Source: Marinobacter salarius (lineage in GTDB: Bacteria; Pseudomonadota; Gammaproteobacteria; Pseudomonadales; Oleiphilaceae). From it: 64,000 bases of DNA. Positions 45,470-54,764 of this stretch are shown here, in pieces. Numbering within the stretch: the stretch's first letter is position 1; the number at the start of each line of letters is the position of its first letter. The notes beneath the pieces were generated by a model. That model was given only the letters and a program-made list of their open reading frames with translations. It searched no databases and was not told where the DNA came from. The position numbers were made by a program, and so were the translations under genes. Location: positions 248,001 through 312,000 of the forward strand of contig NZ_CP136693.1 in the NCBI RefSeq assembly GCF_032922745.1, in the 5' to 3' direction.

Positions 45470-45519
45470 TAACCTGTTCTCTTGTTCGCACTGTTGTATT
45501 GATGACTGACCATCTCGAC

Positions 45520-45873
45520 TCAGCTACCGCGGTAGGTGGAGTAGCTATAGGGAGAAAGCAGGAGAGGCACATGAAAGTGCTGGGAGGCGTCAGCCACGCC
45601 GAAACGCAATGGGATAACATCGAGAAAGCGCGGTTCGTCAGCCTCTACGCCCTGGCGCCGGAGGTAGTCTCCAGCGTGAAAGACCAGCTCGAACTGGCCC
45701 TCGGTAAAGGCCTCACCTTCAAGTATCGGGGCATCGCAACGGCCATCATCATTAGTGGTGACTTCTTTCAGCAAGGTGCGCGATTCACCCTCCAGTCGGT
45801 AAACCTCGATACGAATACCCTCTCCGGGGCGACCCAGCGAAGTATCCAGTACGTGTGTGGTAAGGCGTCCCAT
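45520..45873 (-). CDS. uraH: 5-hydroxyisourate hydrolase
   Basis: A transthyretin-like enzyme that opens 5-hydroxyisourate to OHCU. 117 residues, normal length. The family signatures are LTTHVLDTSLGRPG at the start, HVPLLLSPYSYSTYRGS at the end, and conserved His in FELVFHAGDYL. The C-terminal YRGS is diagnostic for hydrolases as opposed to transthyretins. AGGAG precedes the ATG. Confidence 0.96.
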   Translation of the reverse strand: MGRLTTHVLDTSLGRPGEGIRIEVYRLEGESRTLLKEVTTNDDGRCDAPILEGEAFTEGQFELVFHAGDYLRRQGVEADEPRFLDVIPLRFGVADASQHFHVPLLLSPYSYSTYRGS

Positions 45874-45949
45874 AAAGTTCTCCTGTCATGTGATGGCAGC
45901 TGGACCGCTGAAACCAGCGGCCCAATGGATCCGATGATGATAGCGCGGG

Positions 45950-46708
45950 TCAGAAGTGGAACTTGACCAGTGCGCTAACAGCGTTCTCCGTATCTATGTT
46001 TGGGCTACCGAATTTATTACGCCAGTACGAGTACTCTATACCGGCATACAACACGCCAGCCTCTCCCGTGAAATGACCAAGGTCGAGTTTGAACTGCGGG
46101 TTGATGTGTAAGTCCGCACTCTGAGCACCGCTTACCCCCGATGAATAGTCGATAAAACCGTCAAAGAGAAACGCCGCGCTGCCCAGTTCGAACGGCACCC
46201 CCCATGTTACGGTCAGCTGCCAGTCGTCCGGCGTGTCGAACGCGGTGTTGTTTTCAACATAGTAGGCATTGGTGTTGAAGTATTGGAATCCAGGGATGTC
46301 CCAGCCCAATCCAAGACCGTACATGTAGTTGTTCGCCTCTACCCCACCATCGAACTCATACTGGGTTGCCAGGTAGACGTCATTAACCGGCCCGAAGCCC
46401 AGATCCTGGCCGCTTAGCCAACTCAGGCTCAACCGGGGCGCGAACTCCCCATAGGTGGAGTCAGCGTTACCGGAATCCCCCTGAACCTGATAGCGGTCAA
46501 TGAAGAAGAACGTATCCCCCCAGTTGTGGGCGGTCACGTTTTCAAAGGTAAACACGGTCGCGGACTCTTTTTGAGAGCCAAAAATTTCATAGTCATCGCT
46601 ATAAAGCAGCGACACACTGGAACTGCCGAAGAACTTTTCAGCGTGAACAACCGGAACAAACGCGGTGAAAACGCACGCCGCCAGCAGGATTTTTTGCAAC
46701 AGTTTCAT
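45950..46708 (-). CDS. Tsx/OmpK-like outer membrane nucleoside channel
   Basis: 252 residues with a signal peptide (MKLLQKILLAACVFTAFVPVVHA) and alternating beta strands ending in a terminal Phe (ALVKFHF), the pattern of outer-membrane barrels. SVSLLYSDDYEIFG, FENVTAHNWGDTFFFIDRYQ and YFNTNAYYVENN are Tsx/OmpK-like. It probably passes nucleosides or nucleobases to the periplasm for the NCS2 permease encoded next to it. Confidence 0.9.
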   Translation of the reverse strand: MKLLQKILLAACVFTAFVPVVHAEKFFGSSSVSLLYSDDYEIFGSQKESATVFTFENVTAHNWGDTFFFIDRYQVQGDSGNADSTYGEFAPRLSLSWLSGQDLGFGPVNDVYLATQYEFDGGVEANNYMYGLGLGWDIPGFQYFNTNAYYVENNTAFDTPDDWQLTVTWGVPFELGSAAFLFDGFIDYSSGVSGAQSADLHINPQFKLDLGHFTGEAGVLYAGIEYSYWRNKFGSPNIDTENAVSALVKFHF

Positions 46709-46774
46709 TTTTACTACCTCTCGTTTTGTTGTTTTGGGGTAAAACCTCGGGTTCGGGTCAACCGAGTGCCTTGA

Positions 46775-48193
46775 TCACAGGAAGGCGAACTTGGCGATGA
46801 AGATGACACAGAGAACATACAGGCTGACGGATACTTTCTTCCTCTGCCCGGTAAGCAGCTTCAACGTGGCATAGGTAACGAAGCCCAGCGCAATGCCATT
46901 GGCGATGGAGAAGGTCAGCGGCATCATCACCACAGTAATGATGGCCGGAATGGTGTCGGTGATGTCCTTCCAGTCGATGTGGGCCATTCCACTCATCATC
47001 AGCATAGCGACGTATATCAGTGCGCCTGAGGTCGCGTAGGCCGGGATCATTCCCGCAAGAGGTGCAAAGAAGGTTGCCAGCAGGAATAGCACGCCGACGG
47101 TGACGGCCGTCAGCCCCGTGCGACCACCCGCGGCTACGCCTGAAGCGCTTTCAACGTAGCTGGTTACCGGCGGGCAACCCACAAATGAGCCCAGGACACT
47201 GGATGTACTGTCCGCTTTAAGGGATTTGGAAAGGTTTTCTATCTTGCCGTTCTCGTCAACCAGGTTTGCACGATGAGCCACCCCCATCAGTGTTCCAGCA
47301 GTGTCGAACATGTTCACGAAGAGAAACGCGAGCACAACGCTGATCATTCCCACGTTCAACGCACCCGCAATATCCATCGCCAGCCAGGTTGGCGCCAGGC
47401 TGGGAGGGAGCGACACAACACCGCCATACTCCACAAGCCCCATACTCCAGCCGATCCCCGTTACAATGAGCATGCTCAACAGGATGGCGCCAAACACATT
47501 GCGGTGGCTAAGCACCGCGATCAGCAAGAAGCAGATGGCGGCCAGTAGTGCCGAAGGCTCACCAAAAGACCCCATCGTCACCAGCGTCGCGGGGCTGTCG
47601 ACGACAATGCCCGCCGTCTTCAGGCCAATGAGCCCGAGAAACAGACCAACCCCTGCCCCCATGGCAAAACGCAGGCTCATCGGAATGCTGTTAAGCAGCC
47701 ATTCGCGGATTCGCGAGAGGCTCATAATCATAAACAGGATGCCGGAGAGGAAGACCGCGCCAAGGGCAACCTGCCAGGTATAACCCATTTCGCCAACGAC
47801 GGTGTAGGTAAAAAACGCGTTGAGCCCCATGCCCGGCGCCAGTCCCACCGGCCAGTTGGCGTAGAACCCCATGAGCAGGCAGCCAAGTGCCGCCCCCAGA
47901 CAGGTGGCGACGAACGCAGCACCATGATCAAGGCCGGCCGCAGCCATAACATTGGGATTAACGAAGATAATGTAGGCCATGGTTACGAAGGTGGTCAGGC
48001 CTGCTATCAGCTCAATCTTGACTGAGCTTCCATGCTGACGGAGCTTGAAAATGCGCTCGAGCCAGTCCGTTCTCGCTAACGCTCCGAGCGAGCGCTTCTG
48101 CTGATCGATGTTTTCCACAAGGTATTCCTCATCATTGTTGTTTTCTATCACCCAGAGCAGAGCCCTTGAGGCAGGTGATGGCTGGTTTGCCAT
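46775..48193 (-). CDS. NCS2 family guanine/hypoxanthine permease (AzgA-like)
   Basis: 472 residues from the ATG at 48193, preceded by AGGAA 8 nt upstream. An ATG 12 codons earlier would put the repressor palindrome inside the coding region, so the shorter form is preferred. KIELIAGLTTFVTMAYIIFVNP, LAPGMGLNAFFTYTVV, FVNMFDTAGTLMGVAHR and GCPPVTSYVESASGVAAGGRTG are hallmark segments of the AzgA/GhxP branch, which imports guanine, hypoxanthine or adenine with protons. About 12-14 hydrophobic segments are seen. Confidence 0.92.
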   Translation of the reverse strand: MANQPSPASRALLWVIENNNDEEYLVENIDQQKRSLGALARTDWLERIFKLRQHGSSVKIELIAGLTTFVTMAYIIFVNPNVMAAAGLDHGAAFVATCLGAALGCLLMGFYANWPVGLAPGMGLNAFFTYTVVGEMGYTWQVALGAVFLSGILFMIMSLSRIREWLLNSIPMSLRFAMGAGVGLFLGLIGLKTAGIVVDSPATLVTMGSFGEPSALLAAICFLLIAVLSHRNVFGAILLSMLIVTGIGWSMGLVEYGGVVSLPPSLAPTWLAMDIAGALNVGMISVVLAFLFVNMFDTAGTLMGVAHRANLVDENGKIENLSKSLKADSTSSVLGSFVGCPPVTSYVESASGVAAGGRTGLTAVTVGVLFLLATFFAPLAGMIPAYATSGALIYVAMLMMSGMAHIDWKDITDTIPAIITVVMMPLTFSIANGIALGFVTYATLKLLTGQRKKVSVSLYVLCVIFIAKFAFL

Positions 48194-48201
48194 ATCGGCA
48201 T

Positions 48202-48223
48202 TTCCTGACTTATCGGTCAGGAA
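48202..48223. promoter_or_regulatory. RutR-like palindrome before the NCS2 permease
   Basis: TTCCTGAC and GTCAGGAA form a perfect 8-bp inverted repeat around TTATCG. It lies directly upstream of, and overlaps, the ribosome site of the permease gene. Closely related elements stand before guaD and between the TetR gene and xdhA. Confidence 0.65.
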
Positions 48224-48243
48224 CCACAACTCCGATTATGCTT

Positions 48244-48253
48244 TTGTATACAA
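48244..48253. promoter_or_regulatory. GntR-type operator upstream of the NCS2 permease
   Basis: TTGTATACAA, a perfect 10-bp palindrome with the GTATAC core, about 50 bases upstream of the permease start. It is the cleanest copy of the motif shared by the purine genes. Confidence 0.6.
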
Positions 48254-48383
48254 CAATTGCAACAAAATTCTTATAACGATTGTGCACAAGAAAAAAGAAG
48301 GACCCGAAGAGGCGTGGTAGAAAGATTCTGGACCGAGGGTGGGCGCGCCCATCAGCGGCAACGGGCAGCCCGCCAGTGGCACG

Positions 48384-49685
48384 CTATCGGCGGTGAACGG
48401 ACATGCCCGCGCTGAAGGTTTCCTTCACCACGCGGTCATCGCCAAGAATCATGAGGGCAAACAGTGTTTCCTCGAGGCTTTTGGATTGCTTCAGGCGGTA
48501 ACTGATCAGCGGCGTGGCTTCGTAATCCAGCACAACAAAGTCCGCTTCTTTCCCGGCCTGCAGGCTGCCAATCCTGTCATCCAGGTAGAGGGACCGGGCT
48601 CCGCCGAGCGTTGCAAGGTAGAAGGCTTTGAAAGGATCCAGTTTCTGCCCCTGCAACTGCAACACCTTGTACGCCTCGTTAAGGCTTTGAAGCTGGGAAA
48701 AGCTGGTACCCGCCCCTACATCCGTGCCCAGGCCAACGCGAACCCCATGGGACTCCAGGTGCGCCAGGTCGAGCAAACCACTGCCAAGGAAGAGGTTCGA
48801 CGTCGGGCAAAAGGCAACCGCAGAGCCAGTGTCGCCCAGCCGCCTGCACTCGTCGTCATGCAGGTGAACACCGTGTGCAAACACTGACCGTTCACCAATC
48901 AGGCCATGGTGGTCGTATACATCAAGGTAACCATCCCGCTCAGGAAACAGCTCTTTAACCCACTCAATCTCCTGTCGGTTCTCGGAAATGTGGGTGTGCA
49001 TGTACAAGCCCGGGAATTCCTTGAAGAGCTTACCCGCCAGCTCGAGTTGCTCATCGGAGCTCGTCGGCGCAAATCGGGGCGTCACCGCATAGGACAAACG
49101 GCCCTTTCCGTGCCAACGCTCAATAAGCTCCTTGCTGTCCGCATAACCGGATTCCGCTGTATCCACCAAATAGTCAGGCGCGCAACGGTCCATCAACACC
49201 TTGCCCGCAATCATCCGCAGGTTCAGCTTGGAGGCATGTTCGAAAAAGGCATCCACCGACTGCTTATGGACGGTTCCGAAGACCAGGGCCGTCGTTGTCC
49301 CGTTTCTCAACAGTTCACGGAGGAAGATCTCAGCCTGGGCATGAGCGTGCCGTGAATCATCAAACTGTCCCTCGCAGGGAAAGGTGTAGGTTTCCAGCCA
49401 GTCCAGCAACTGGGCGCCATAGGAGCCGATGATTCCCACCTGCGGATAATGGATATGGGTATCGACGAAGCCCGGGGTTATCAGGGCATCCTCGTAGTGA
49501 ACGACCTCGACTTCAGGAGACAGTGATGGCAACAGGCTCTCGGCCGTGCCTATCTCGACGACCGTGCCGTCCTCGACCACTAACAGGCCATCTTCAAAAT
49601 ACTCGTAGGAACGTTCCGCACCCACCACGCCCGGGTCGGCGATGCAGTGGAAAACAGAGGCACGGTAGGCTTTGCGCTGGGACAT
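48384..49685 (-). CDS. guaD: Guanine deaminase
   Basis: Deaminates guanine to xanthine, feeding xanthine dehydrogenase. 433 residues from the ATG at 49685 (GAGAG upstream; GTG two codons earlier possible). Metal and active-site elements: VDTHIHYPQ near residue 75-83, the guanine deaminase signature PCEGQFDD, MHTHISEN near 230, HGVHLHDDE, CPTSNLFLGSGL and the Asp in GLGTDVGAGTSFS. A TetR-type operator stands about 105 bases upstream. Confidence 0.96.
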   Translation of the reverse strand: MSQRKAYRASVFHCIADPGVVGAERSYEYFEDGLLVVEDGTVVEIGTAESLLPSLSPEVEVVHYEDALITPGFVDTHIHYPQVGIIGSYGAQLLDWLETYTFPCEGQFDDSRHAHAQAEIFLRELLRNGTTTALVFGTVHKQSVDAFFEHASKLNLRMIAGKVLMDRCAPDYLVDTAESGYADSKELIERWHGKGRLSYAVTPRFAPTSSDEQLELAGKLFKEFPGLYMHTHISENRQEIEWVKELFPERDGYLDVYDHHGLIGERSVFAHGVHLHDDECRRLGDTGSAVAFCPTSNLFLGSGLLDLAHLESHGVRVGLGTDVGAGTSFSQLQSLNEAYKVLQLQGQKLDPFKAFYLATLGGARSLYLDDRIGSLQAGKEADFVVLDYEATPLISYRLKQSKSLEETLFALMILGDDRVVKETFSAGMSVHRR

Positions 49686-49789
49686 GGTCACTCTCGTCAG
49701 TCTTGTTGTCGCATTGGTATTGTTGGCGACGATTGGATTGCGTGTCTCAGGGAAATTTAAACAGGATTGGTAGCCTGGTCAATAAAAAA

Positions 49790-49805
49790 CTGACCAATAA
49801 GTCAG
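49790..49805. promoter_or_regulatory. RutR-like palindrome before guaD
   Basis: CTGAC and GTCAG flank CAATAA, with AAAA before and GAAATT after, matching the site near xdhA base for base over much of its length. A nearby TGGTCA/TGACCA inverted repeat (about 49776-49796) overlaps it. Confidence 0.6.
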
Positions 49806-49875
49806 GAAATTTTCAAGACCGAACGCCATCGAAGGCATACGACGGGCGGTATGCCAGGCATTCCGGAGTCAGGCG

Positions 49876-50565
49876 TTAAGGCTCGGCGAGGCCACAACCG
49901 CGCAGGATGACAGACGTCAGGAAATCCGCAGCGTGCTGAAAGTCACTTTCGGTGTATTCGCTCTTGTCCTCAATCGCGAGGATCTGGACCTGGAAGTCAG
50001 CGTAGTGTTGCGTGGATGACCAGATCAGGAGGATGAGTTGCACCGGATCAACGGGCGCCATTCGCCCCGCGTCGATCCACTGCTGAATCACACCCGCTCG
50101 CGCCTGCACCCACTCCCGCATGGTCGTAGACAGATGGTCCTTGAGGACCGGCGCCCCCTGAATAATTTCCAGCGCAAACAGGCGCGATGCCAGGGGGTGG
50201 GTCCTGGATAGCTCTACCTTGGCGTGAATAAAACTGGCCAGGGTCGTGGCGGGGTCATCTTCTGGCTGTATCTTCGAGAACATCTCATTCCACCGCCCCA
50301 TGATGTCATCCATCAACGCGTAGTAGATGCGTTTTTTATTGCTGAAATAGTAAAGCACGTTGGATTTCGGCAGCCCCGCCCTGTCCGCAATCTTCTGAAC
50401 GGTGGTTGCCCCGAAGCCGTTCTGGGAAAACTCCTTTTCCGCGGCCATCAGAATACGCTCACGATTGCGCTCACGGATTCGGCCCGGACGCACTTTCTTG
50501 CGCTTGCTGCCTGATGACGTTGTTCGCTTCGTTTCGGGGGAGTCTGGTTCGATTTGACGGGTCAT
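49876..50565 (-). CDS. TetR family regulator, RutR-like
   Basis: 229 residues from the ATG at 50565; a TTG further upstream is rejected. After a basic N-terminal stretch (SKRKKVRPGRIRERNRE) the helix-turn-helix is QNGFGATTVQKIADRAGLPKSN with VLYYFSNKKRIYYALM, as in RutR. The C-terminal domain contains ASRLFALEIIQGAPVL and WSSTQHYADFQVQ, also RutR-like. RutR of E. coli binds uracil and thymine and controls pyrimidine and purine catabolism. The divergent xdh operon and TGAC-N6-GTCA sites make a purine or pyrimidine ligand likely. Confidence 0.87.
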   Translation of the reverse strand: MTRQIEPDSPETKRTTSSGSKRKKVRPGRIRERNRERILMAAEKEFSQNGFGATTVQKIADRAGLPKSNVLYYFSNKKRIYYALMDDIMGRWNEMFSKIQPEDDPATTLASFIHAKVELSRTHPLASRLFALEIIQGAPVLKDHLSTTMREWVQARAGVIQQWIDAGRMAPVDPVQLILLIWSSTQHYADFQVQILAIEDKSEYTESDFQHAADFLTSVILRGCGLAEP

Positions 50566-50655
50566 GGTGTCGAGTAGCTTCAGGTTGGAACGTCGAGGCT
50601 CCGACGATAGCCGATCTCTGTGCGGCAATCAAAGGAATAGTCTTTACACAAAAAA

Positions 50656-50672
50656 CTGGACTATTTGGTCAG
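50656..50672. promoter_or_regulatory. RutR-like palindrome between the TetR gene and xdhA
   Basis: CTGGAC and GTCAG flank TATTTG, continuing GAAATTGT. It is placed to control the TetR gene itself and the divergent xdhABC operon. Confidence 0.55.
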
Positions 50673-50768
50673 GAAATTGTAAAAAGAATAACGGGCCCAT
50701 GTGACTTTTGGCATCCGTGATGCGGCATCGCCTGTGCAACTACTGAAATCAATCAAGGGCTTACGCCA

Positions 50769-50849
50769 ATGACTCTGATGCTCAGTCTTAAACAAAGAGA
50801 AAAGCAGAAAGAGACAGGCGCAAGTGCAGAAGAGCGGGAAAATTTGTGA
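50769..50849 (+). CDS. 26-residue leader peptide coupled to xdhA
   Basis: ATG at 50769 opens a 27-codon frame (MTLMLSLKQREKQKE, then a Glu-rich tail) whose TGA overlaps the xdhA GTG by 4 bases (GTGA). AAGG lies about 10 nt before the ATG. xdhA itself has only a weak ribosome site, so re-initiation from this small frame is plausible. No homologue is known to me; it may be a translational leader rather than a working peptide. Confidence 0.4.
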   Translation: MTLMLSLKQREKQKETGASAEERENL

Positions 50850-52405
50850 TCAGATTCTACTTGAACGGCCAACTACAAAAACTCAACCAAGTCGACCCGA
50901 ATCTAAGCATCCTCGACTGGCTGCGCACCAGGAAGCGACTGACAGGCACCAAGGAAGGCTGCGCATCGGGTGACTGCGGGGCTTGCACCGTGGTGATCGG
51001 ATCGCCCGACCCTGAGCAGTCCGGGCAACTCCGCTACGACAGCGTGAACAGCTGCATCGCGCTCGTCGGAAGCCTGCATGGCAAACATCTGGTGACCGTC
51101 GACGCGCTAACCCAGGAGCCAGCTCACCCGGTACAGAAGGAGATGGTGGAGTGTCACGGAGCCCAGTGCGGCTTCTGCACACCAGGCATCATCATGTCGC
51201 TGTTTGCCCTGCATACAGAAAGCGCAGCGAACGGTTCCGTGCCCGACGACGACGCCTTATTGGAGGCGCTGTCCGGCAACCTTTGCCGCTGCACGGGTTA
51301 CCGGCCAATCATCGAGGCCGGGCGTCGGGCTTGCGTGCAAACGTGGGAACCCGGCACCGGTAACGCGGTTCTGAGCCGAAGCAGTGCGCTCAGCGGCCCG
51401 GATGGCGCGGCTCCGAACAACCCCGCGCCGGGCCTTAGCGGCATAGCCTGGCTGCAGAACCCCGAAATGATCGCCGACCTGTTAAGCGTACAGAATACGG
51501 CTGGCGAACTCACCGACGATCACGGCTACCGATACGATGCGCCAGCCACTCTGGACGCGCTTCGTGGACTATGCCGTCAGTTTCCCAAGGCAAGGTTGAT
51601 TGCCGGCGGCACCGACCTGTCCCTTGAAATCACCCAACAGCTCAAAGACCTTGATCACCTGATCGGTCTGAGTGGCATCAAGGAGCTACAGGAGATCCAC
51701 GAGGACGAAGACGGGATCTATCTCGGAGCCGGAGTGACCTACCGCGCCATGTTCCATAAGCTCGAGGAGCGTTGGCCGCACTTCGGGCCGATGCTGGAGC
51801 GCCTGGGTTCACGCCAGATCCGCAACCGCGGGACTGTTGGGGGCAATATCGGGAACGCTTCGCCAATCGGCGACATGCCGCCCGCACTGATTGCGCTGGG
51901 CGCAGAGCTCGACCTGGACAGCGTTGATGGCACCCGGCGCCTGCGCCTTGAGGACTTCTTCCACGGCTACAAGCAGACCGACCTCCAGCCTCACGAATTC
52001 ATTCGGGGCACCTGGATCCCCAACCCGGCACCTGACGAAAAGCTGTTCATCTATAAAGTCTCCAAGCGCATTGATGACGACATTTCGGCAGTGCTGGGTG
52101 CCTTTTGGCTCAAGCGCGACGGCGAAACAATCAAGGACTGCCGACTGGCCTTTGGCGGGATGGCGGCAACGCCAAAGCGGGCCAGTGGCGCTGAAGCGGC
52201 GCTTCGAGGCCAGCCCTGGAATGCAGACACAGTTGCGGCCGCCATTGCCGCACTGGAACTCGAATTTGAACCCATGACAGACGTGCGGGGGTCCGCAGCC
52301 TATCGCCTGCAAGTAGCCGGCAACCTGCTGCGCCGCGCGTTTTTGGAGAGCACTCAAGACACCACAACAACAAACCAGCCCCTCATGGTGACTGACTATG
52401 CGTAA
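50846..52405 (+). CDS. xdhA: Xanthine dehydrogenase small subunit (2Fe-2S and FAD)
   Basis: 519 residues. Two 2Fe-2S clusters: Cys39, Cys44 and Cys47 in GCASGDCGACTVV with a later Cys near 69, then CGFCTPGI near 111-114 and CRCTGYRPI near 148-150. The FAD domain follows with LIAGGTDLSLEIT, YLGAGVTYRAM and RNRGTVGGNIGNASPIGD. The start is a GTG with a poor ribosome site. The subunit passes electrons from the molybdenum subunit to NAD+ in the oxidation of hypoxanthine and xanthine to urate. Confidence 0.95.
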   Translation: MIRFYLNGQLQKLNQVDPNLSILDWLRTRKRLTGTKEGCASGDCGACTVVIGSPDPEQSGQLRYDSVNSCIALVGSLHGKHLVTVDALTQEPAHPVQKEMVECHGAQCGFCTPGIIMSLFALHTESAANGSVPDDDALLEALSGNLCRCTGYRPIIEAGRRACVQTWEPGTGNAVLSRSSALSGPDGAAPNNPAPGLSGIAWLQNPEMIADLLSVQNTAGELTDDHGYRYDAPATLDALRGLCRQFPKARLIAGGTDLSLEITQQLKDLDHLIGLSGIKELQEIHEDEDGIYLGAGVTYRAMFHKLEERWPHFGPMLERLGSRQIRNRGTVGGNIGNASPIGDMPPALIALGAELDLDSVDGTRRLRLEDFFHGYKQTDLQPHEFIRGTWIPNPAPDEKLFIYKVSKRIDDDISAVLGAFWLKRDGETIKDCRLAFGGMAATPKRASGAEAALRGQPWNADTVAAAIAALELEFEPMTDVRGSAAYRLQVAGNLLRRAFLESTQDTTTTNQPLMVTDYA

Positions 52406-54764
52406 ACTACCTCCCAATATTCCGCGGCCCACCACAACGGCGAAAGGGCTGACAGGCACCCAGGCATTTCATGACAGTGCCTGGAAGCACGTTCGTGGAC
52501 AGGCCCGCTATATCGACGACCTCCCCGAGCCCGCAGAACTCCTGCACGCGGCCGTCGGCCAGAGTACGCACGCCCACGCCCGTATCACCGCCATGGATCT
52601 CAGCGAGGTTTGGGCCTACCCCGGCGTGGTTTCGGTCATGACCGTCGAGGACGTGCCCGGCCATACCGACATCGGGCCGGTCTTTCCTGGCGATCCGGTT
52701 CTGGCCGGAGATGTGGTCGAACATGTGGGCCAGCCGCTGTTTGCCGTTGCGGCAACGAGTCATCGCGCGGCCCGCCAGGCGGCCCGACTTGCGAAAGTCA
52801 GCTATGAGCCCCTTCCTGCCGCGTTGACCGCGGAGGCCGCGCTTGATCAGCAGTTGTTCGTGCGTCCCAGTCATACCCAGCTGAGGGGCGACCCGGATAA
52901 AGCGCTTGCCGAAGCGCCGAATCGCCTACAGGCCCAGATGCACGTTGGCGGACAGGAGCATTTCTACCTGGAAGGACAGGCGTGCCTGGTAGAGCCTACC
53001 GAAGACGCGGGCGTGTTTGTTCATACCTCCAGCCAGCACCCCTCCGAGGTGCAAAAGCTGGTGGCCGAAGTGCTTGACCTCCCCATTCATGAAGTCCAGG
53101 TGGAAGTACGGCGCATGGGTGGCGGCTTCGGCGGCAAGGAAACCCAGGCCGCACCGCTGGCCTGTATCTCGGCCCTGCTTGCCCGACGCACCGGGCGGCC
53201 CGTTAAATACCGGATGGCGCGCTACGACGACATGGTACAAACGGGCAAGCGACACGACTTTTTCAACACCTATGACATTGGGTTCGACAACGAGGGTGTG
53301 CTGCGGGGGGCCGACATCATGGTGGCTGGACGCTGTGGCTTTTCGCCCGACCTGTCCGATGCCATCGTCGACCGCGCCATGTTTCATTCCGACAACGCCT
53401 ATAGCCTGGGGCAGGCGCGTGTTGTTGGCCACCGCTGCAAAACCCATACGGTTTCCAATACCGCCTTCCGAGGCTTCGGTGGCCCCCAGGGCATGATGAT
53501 CATTGAGCGGGCAATGGACGATATCGCCCGCCATCTCGGCATGGACCCGCTGGATGTGCGCAAGCGCAACCTGTACGGACCTGGCCGTGATGTAACCCAC
53601 TATGGTCAAATCGTCGAGCAGCACGTTTTACCGGACCTGATCGACACGCTCGAGGCCAGCTCGGACTACCGTCAGCGTCGTACCGAGATTTCCAGGTTCA
53701 ACAAAGAGAACTCGGTACTGAAACGCGGTTTGGCCCTGACACCGGTGAAGTTCGGCATTTCATTCACGGCCAAGCACCTCAACCAGGCCGGTGCACTGGT
53801 GCACGTTTACACCGATGGCAGCATTCACCTCAATCACGGCGGCACCGAAATGGGCCAGGGGCTTTACATCAAGGTAGCCCAGGTCGTAGCCGCAGCCTTC
53901 CAGGTAGACCTGGACCGGGTAAAAGTGTCCGCGACCCGGACCGACAAGGTGCCCAACACCTCACCAACGGCTGCCTCCTCGGGCACTGACCTGAACGGCA
54001 TGGCTGCCCTGGATGCCTGCGAGAAAATCAAGCAGCGCCTGGTCGAGTTTGCCGCCGAAACCTACGGCGTGAGCGCGGACTCGGTACGGTTTGAAAACAA
54101 CCAGGTCAATGTCGGTGAGCAGCAGTTCGGCTGGGCGGAGTTCGTGCAGCAGGCTTACATGGCGCGGGTTTCGCTGTCTTCCAACGGGTTCTACAGTACA
54201 CCCAAGATTCACTATGACCGAGAAACCGGTCAAGGCCGGCCCTTCCTGTATTACGCCAACGGGGCTGCCTGCGCAGAGGTGGTGGTTGATACCCTCACCG
54301 GAGAGTACAAGACCATGCGGGTGGACATCCTTCACGACGTGGGGCAGTCGCTGAATCCGGCCGTGGACATTGGCCAGATTGAAGGCGGCTTTGTTCAGGG
54401 CATGGGCTGGCTCACCACCGAAGAGTTGGTATACAGCGACGAAGGCCAACTGTTGTCCAACGGCCCGGCGACCTACAAAATCCCGGCTGTGTCAGACGCG
54501 CCACCGGATTTCCGGGTGGCCCTGCTGCCTCACAGCCCCAACCGGGAAGCCACCGTATTCCGCTCAAAGGCTGTGGGCGAACCGCCACTCATGCTGGGCA
54601 TGGCAGTATGGTCTGCCCTGCGTGACGCTGTTTCGAGCGTGGCGGACTATCGCTACAGCCCGCCCCTGGACACGCCTGCGACACCAGAGCGGGTGCTCCA
54701 GGCTGTCACAGCAACCGAGCGCTGGGTAGCAGCGCAGGGGGAACCGTCATGCAAGAACGCCTGA
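52398..54764 (+). CDS. xdhB: Xanthine dehydrogenase molybdenum subunit
   Basis: 788 residues, the usual length of XdhB. Cofactor and active-site motifs: GQEHFYLEGQACLV, RRMGGGFGGKETQ, NTAFRGFGGPQGM (with the substrate-binding Arg), GGTEMGQGLYIKV, SPTAASSGTDLNG and the catalytic Glu in GEPPLMLGMAV near residue 730. It overlaps xdhA by 8 bases and xdhC by 16 bases. Confidence 0.96.
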   Translation: MRKLPPNIPRPTTTAKGLTGTQAFHDSAWKHVRGQARYIDDLPEPAELLHAAVGQSTHAHARITAMDLSEVWAYPGVVSVMTVEDVPGHTDIGPVFPGDPVLAGDVVEHVGQPLFAVAATSHRAARQAARLAKVSYEPLPAALTAEAALDQQLFVRPSHTQLRGDPDKALAEAPNRLQAQMHVGGQEHFYLEGQACLVEPTEDAGVFVHTSSQHPSEVQKLVAEVLDLPIHEVQVEVRRMGGGFGGKETQAAPLACISALLARRTGRPVKYRMARYDDMVQTGKRHDFFNTYDIGFDNEGVLRGADIMVAGRCGFSPDLSDAIVDRAMFHSDNAYSLGQARVVGHRCKTHTVSNTAFRGFGGPQGMMIIERAMDDIARHLGMDPLDVRKRNLYGPGRDVTHYGQIVEQHVLPDLIDTLEASSDYRQRRTEISRFNKENSVLKRGLALTPVKFGISFTAKHLNQAGALVHVYTDGSIHLNHGGTEMGQGLYIKVAQVVAAAFQVDLDRVKVSATRTDKVPNTSPTAASSGTDLNGMAALDACEKIKQRLVEFAAETYGVSADSVRFENNQVNVGEQQFGWAEFVQQAYMARVSLSSNGFYSTPKIHYDRETGQGRPFLYYANGAACAEVVVDTLTGEYKTMRVDILHDVGQSLNPAVDIGQIEGGFVQGMGWLTTEELVYSDEGQLLSNGPATYKIPAVSDAPPDFRVALLPHSPNREATVFRSKAVGEPPLMLGMAVWSALRDAVSSVADYRYSPPLDTPATPERVLQAVTATERWVAAQGEPSCKNA

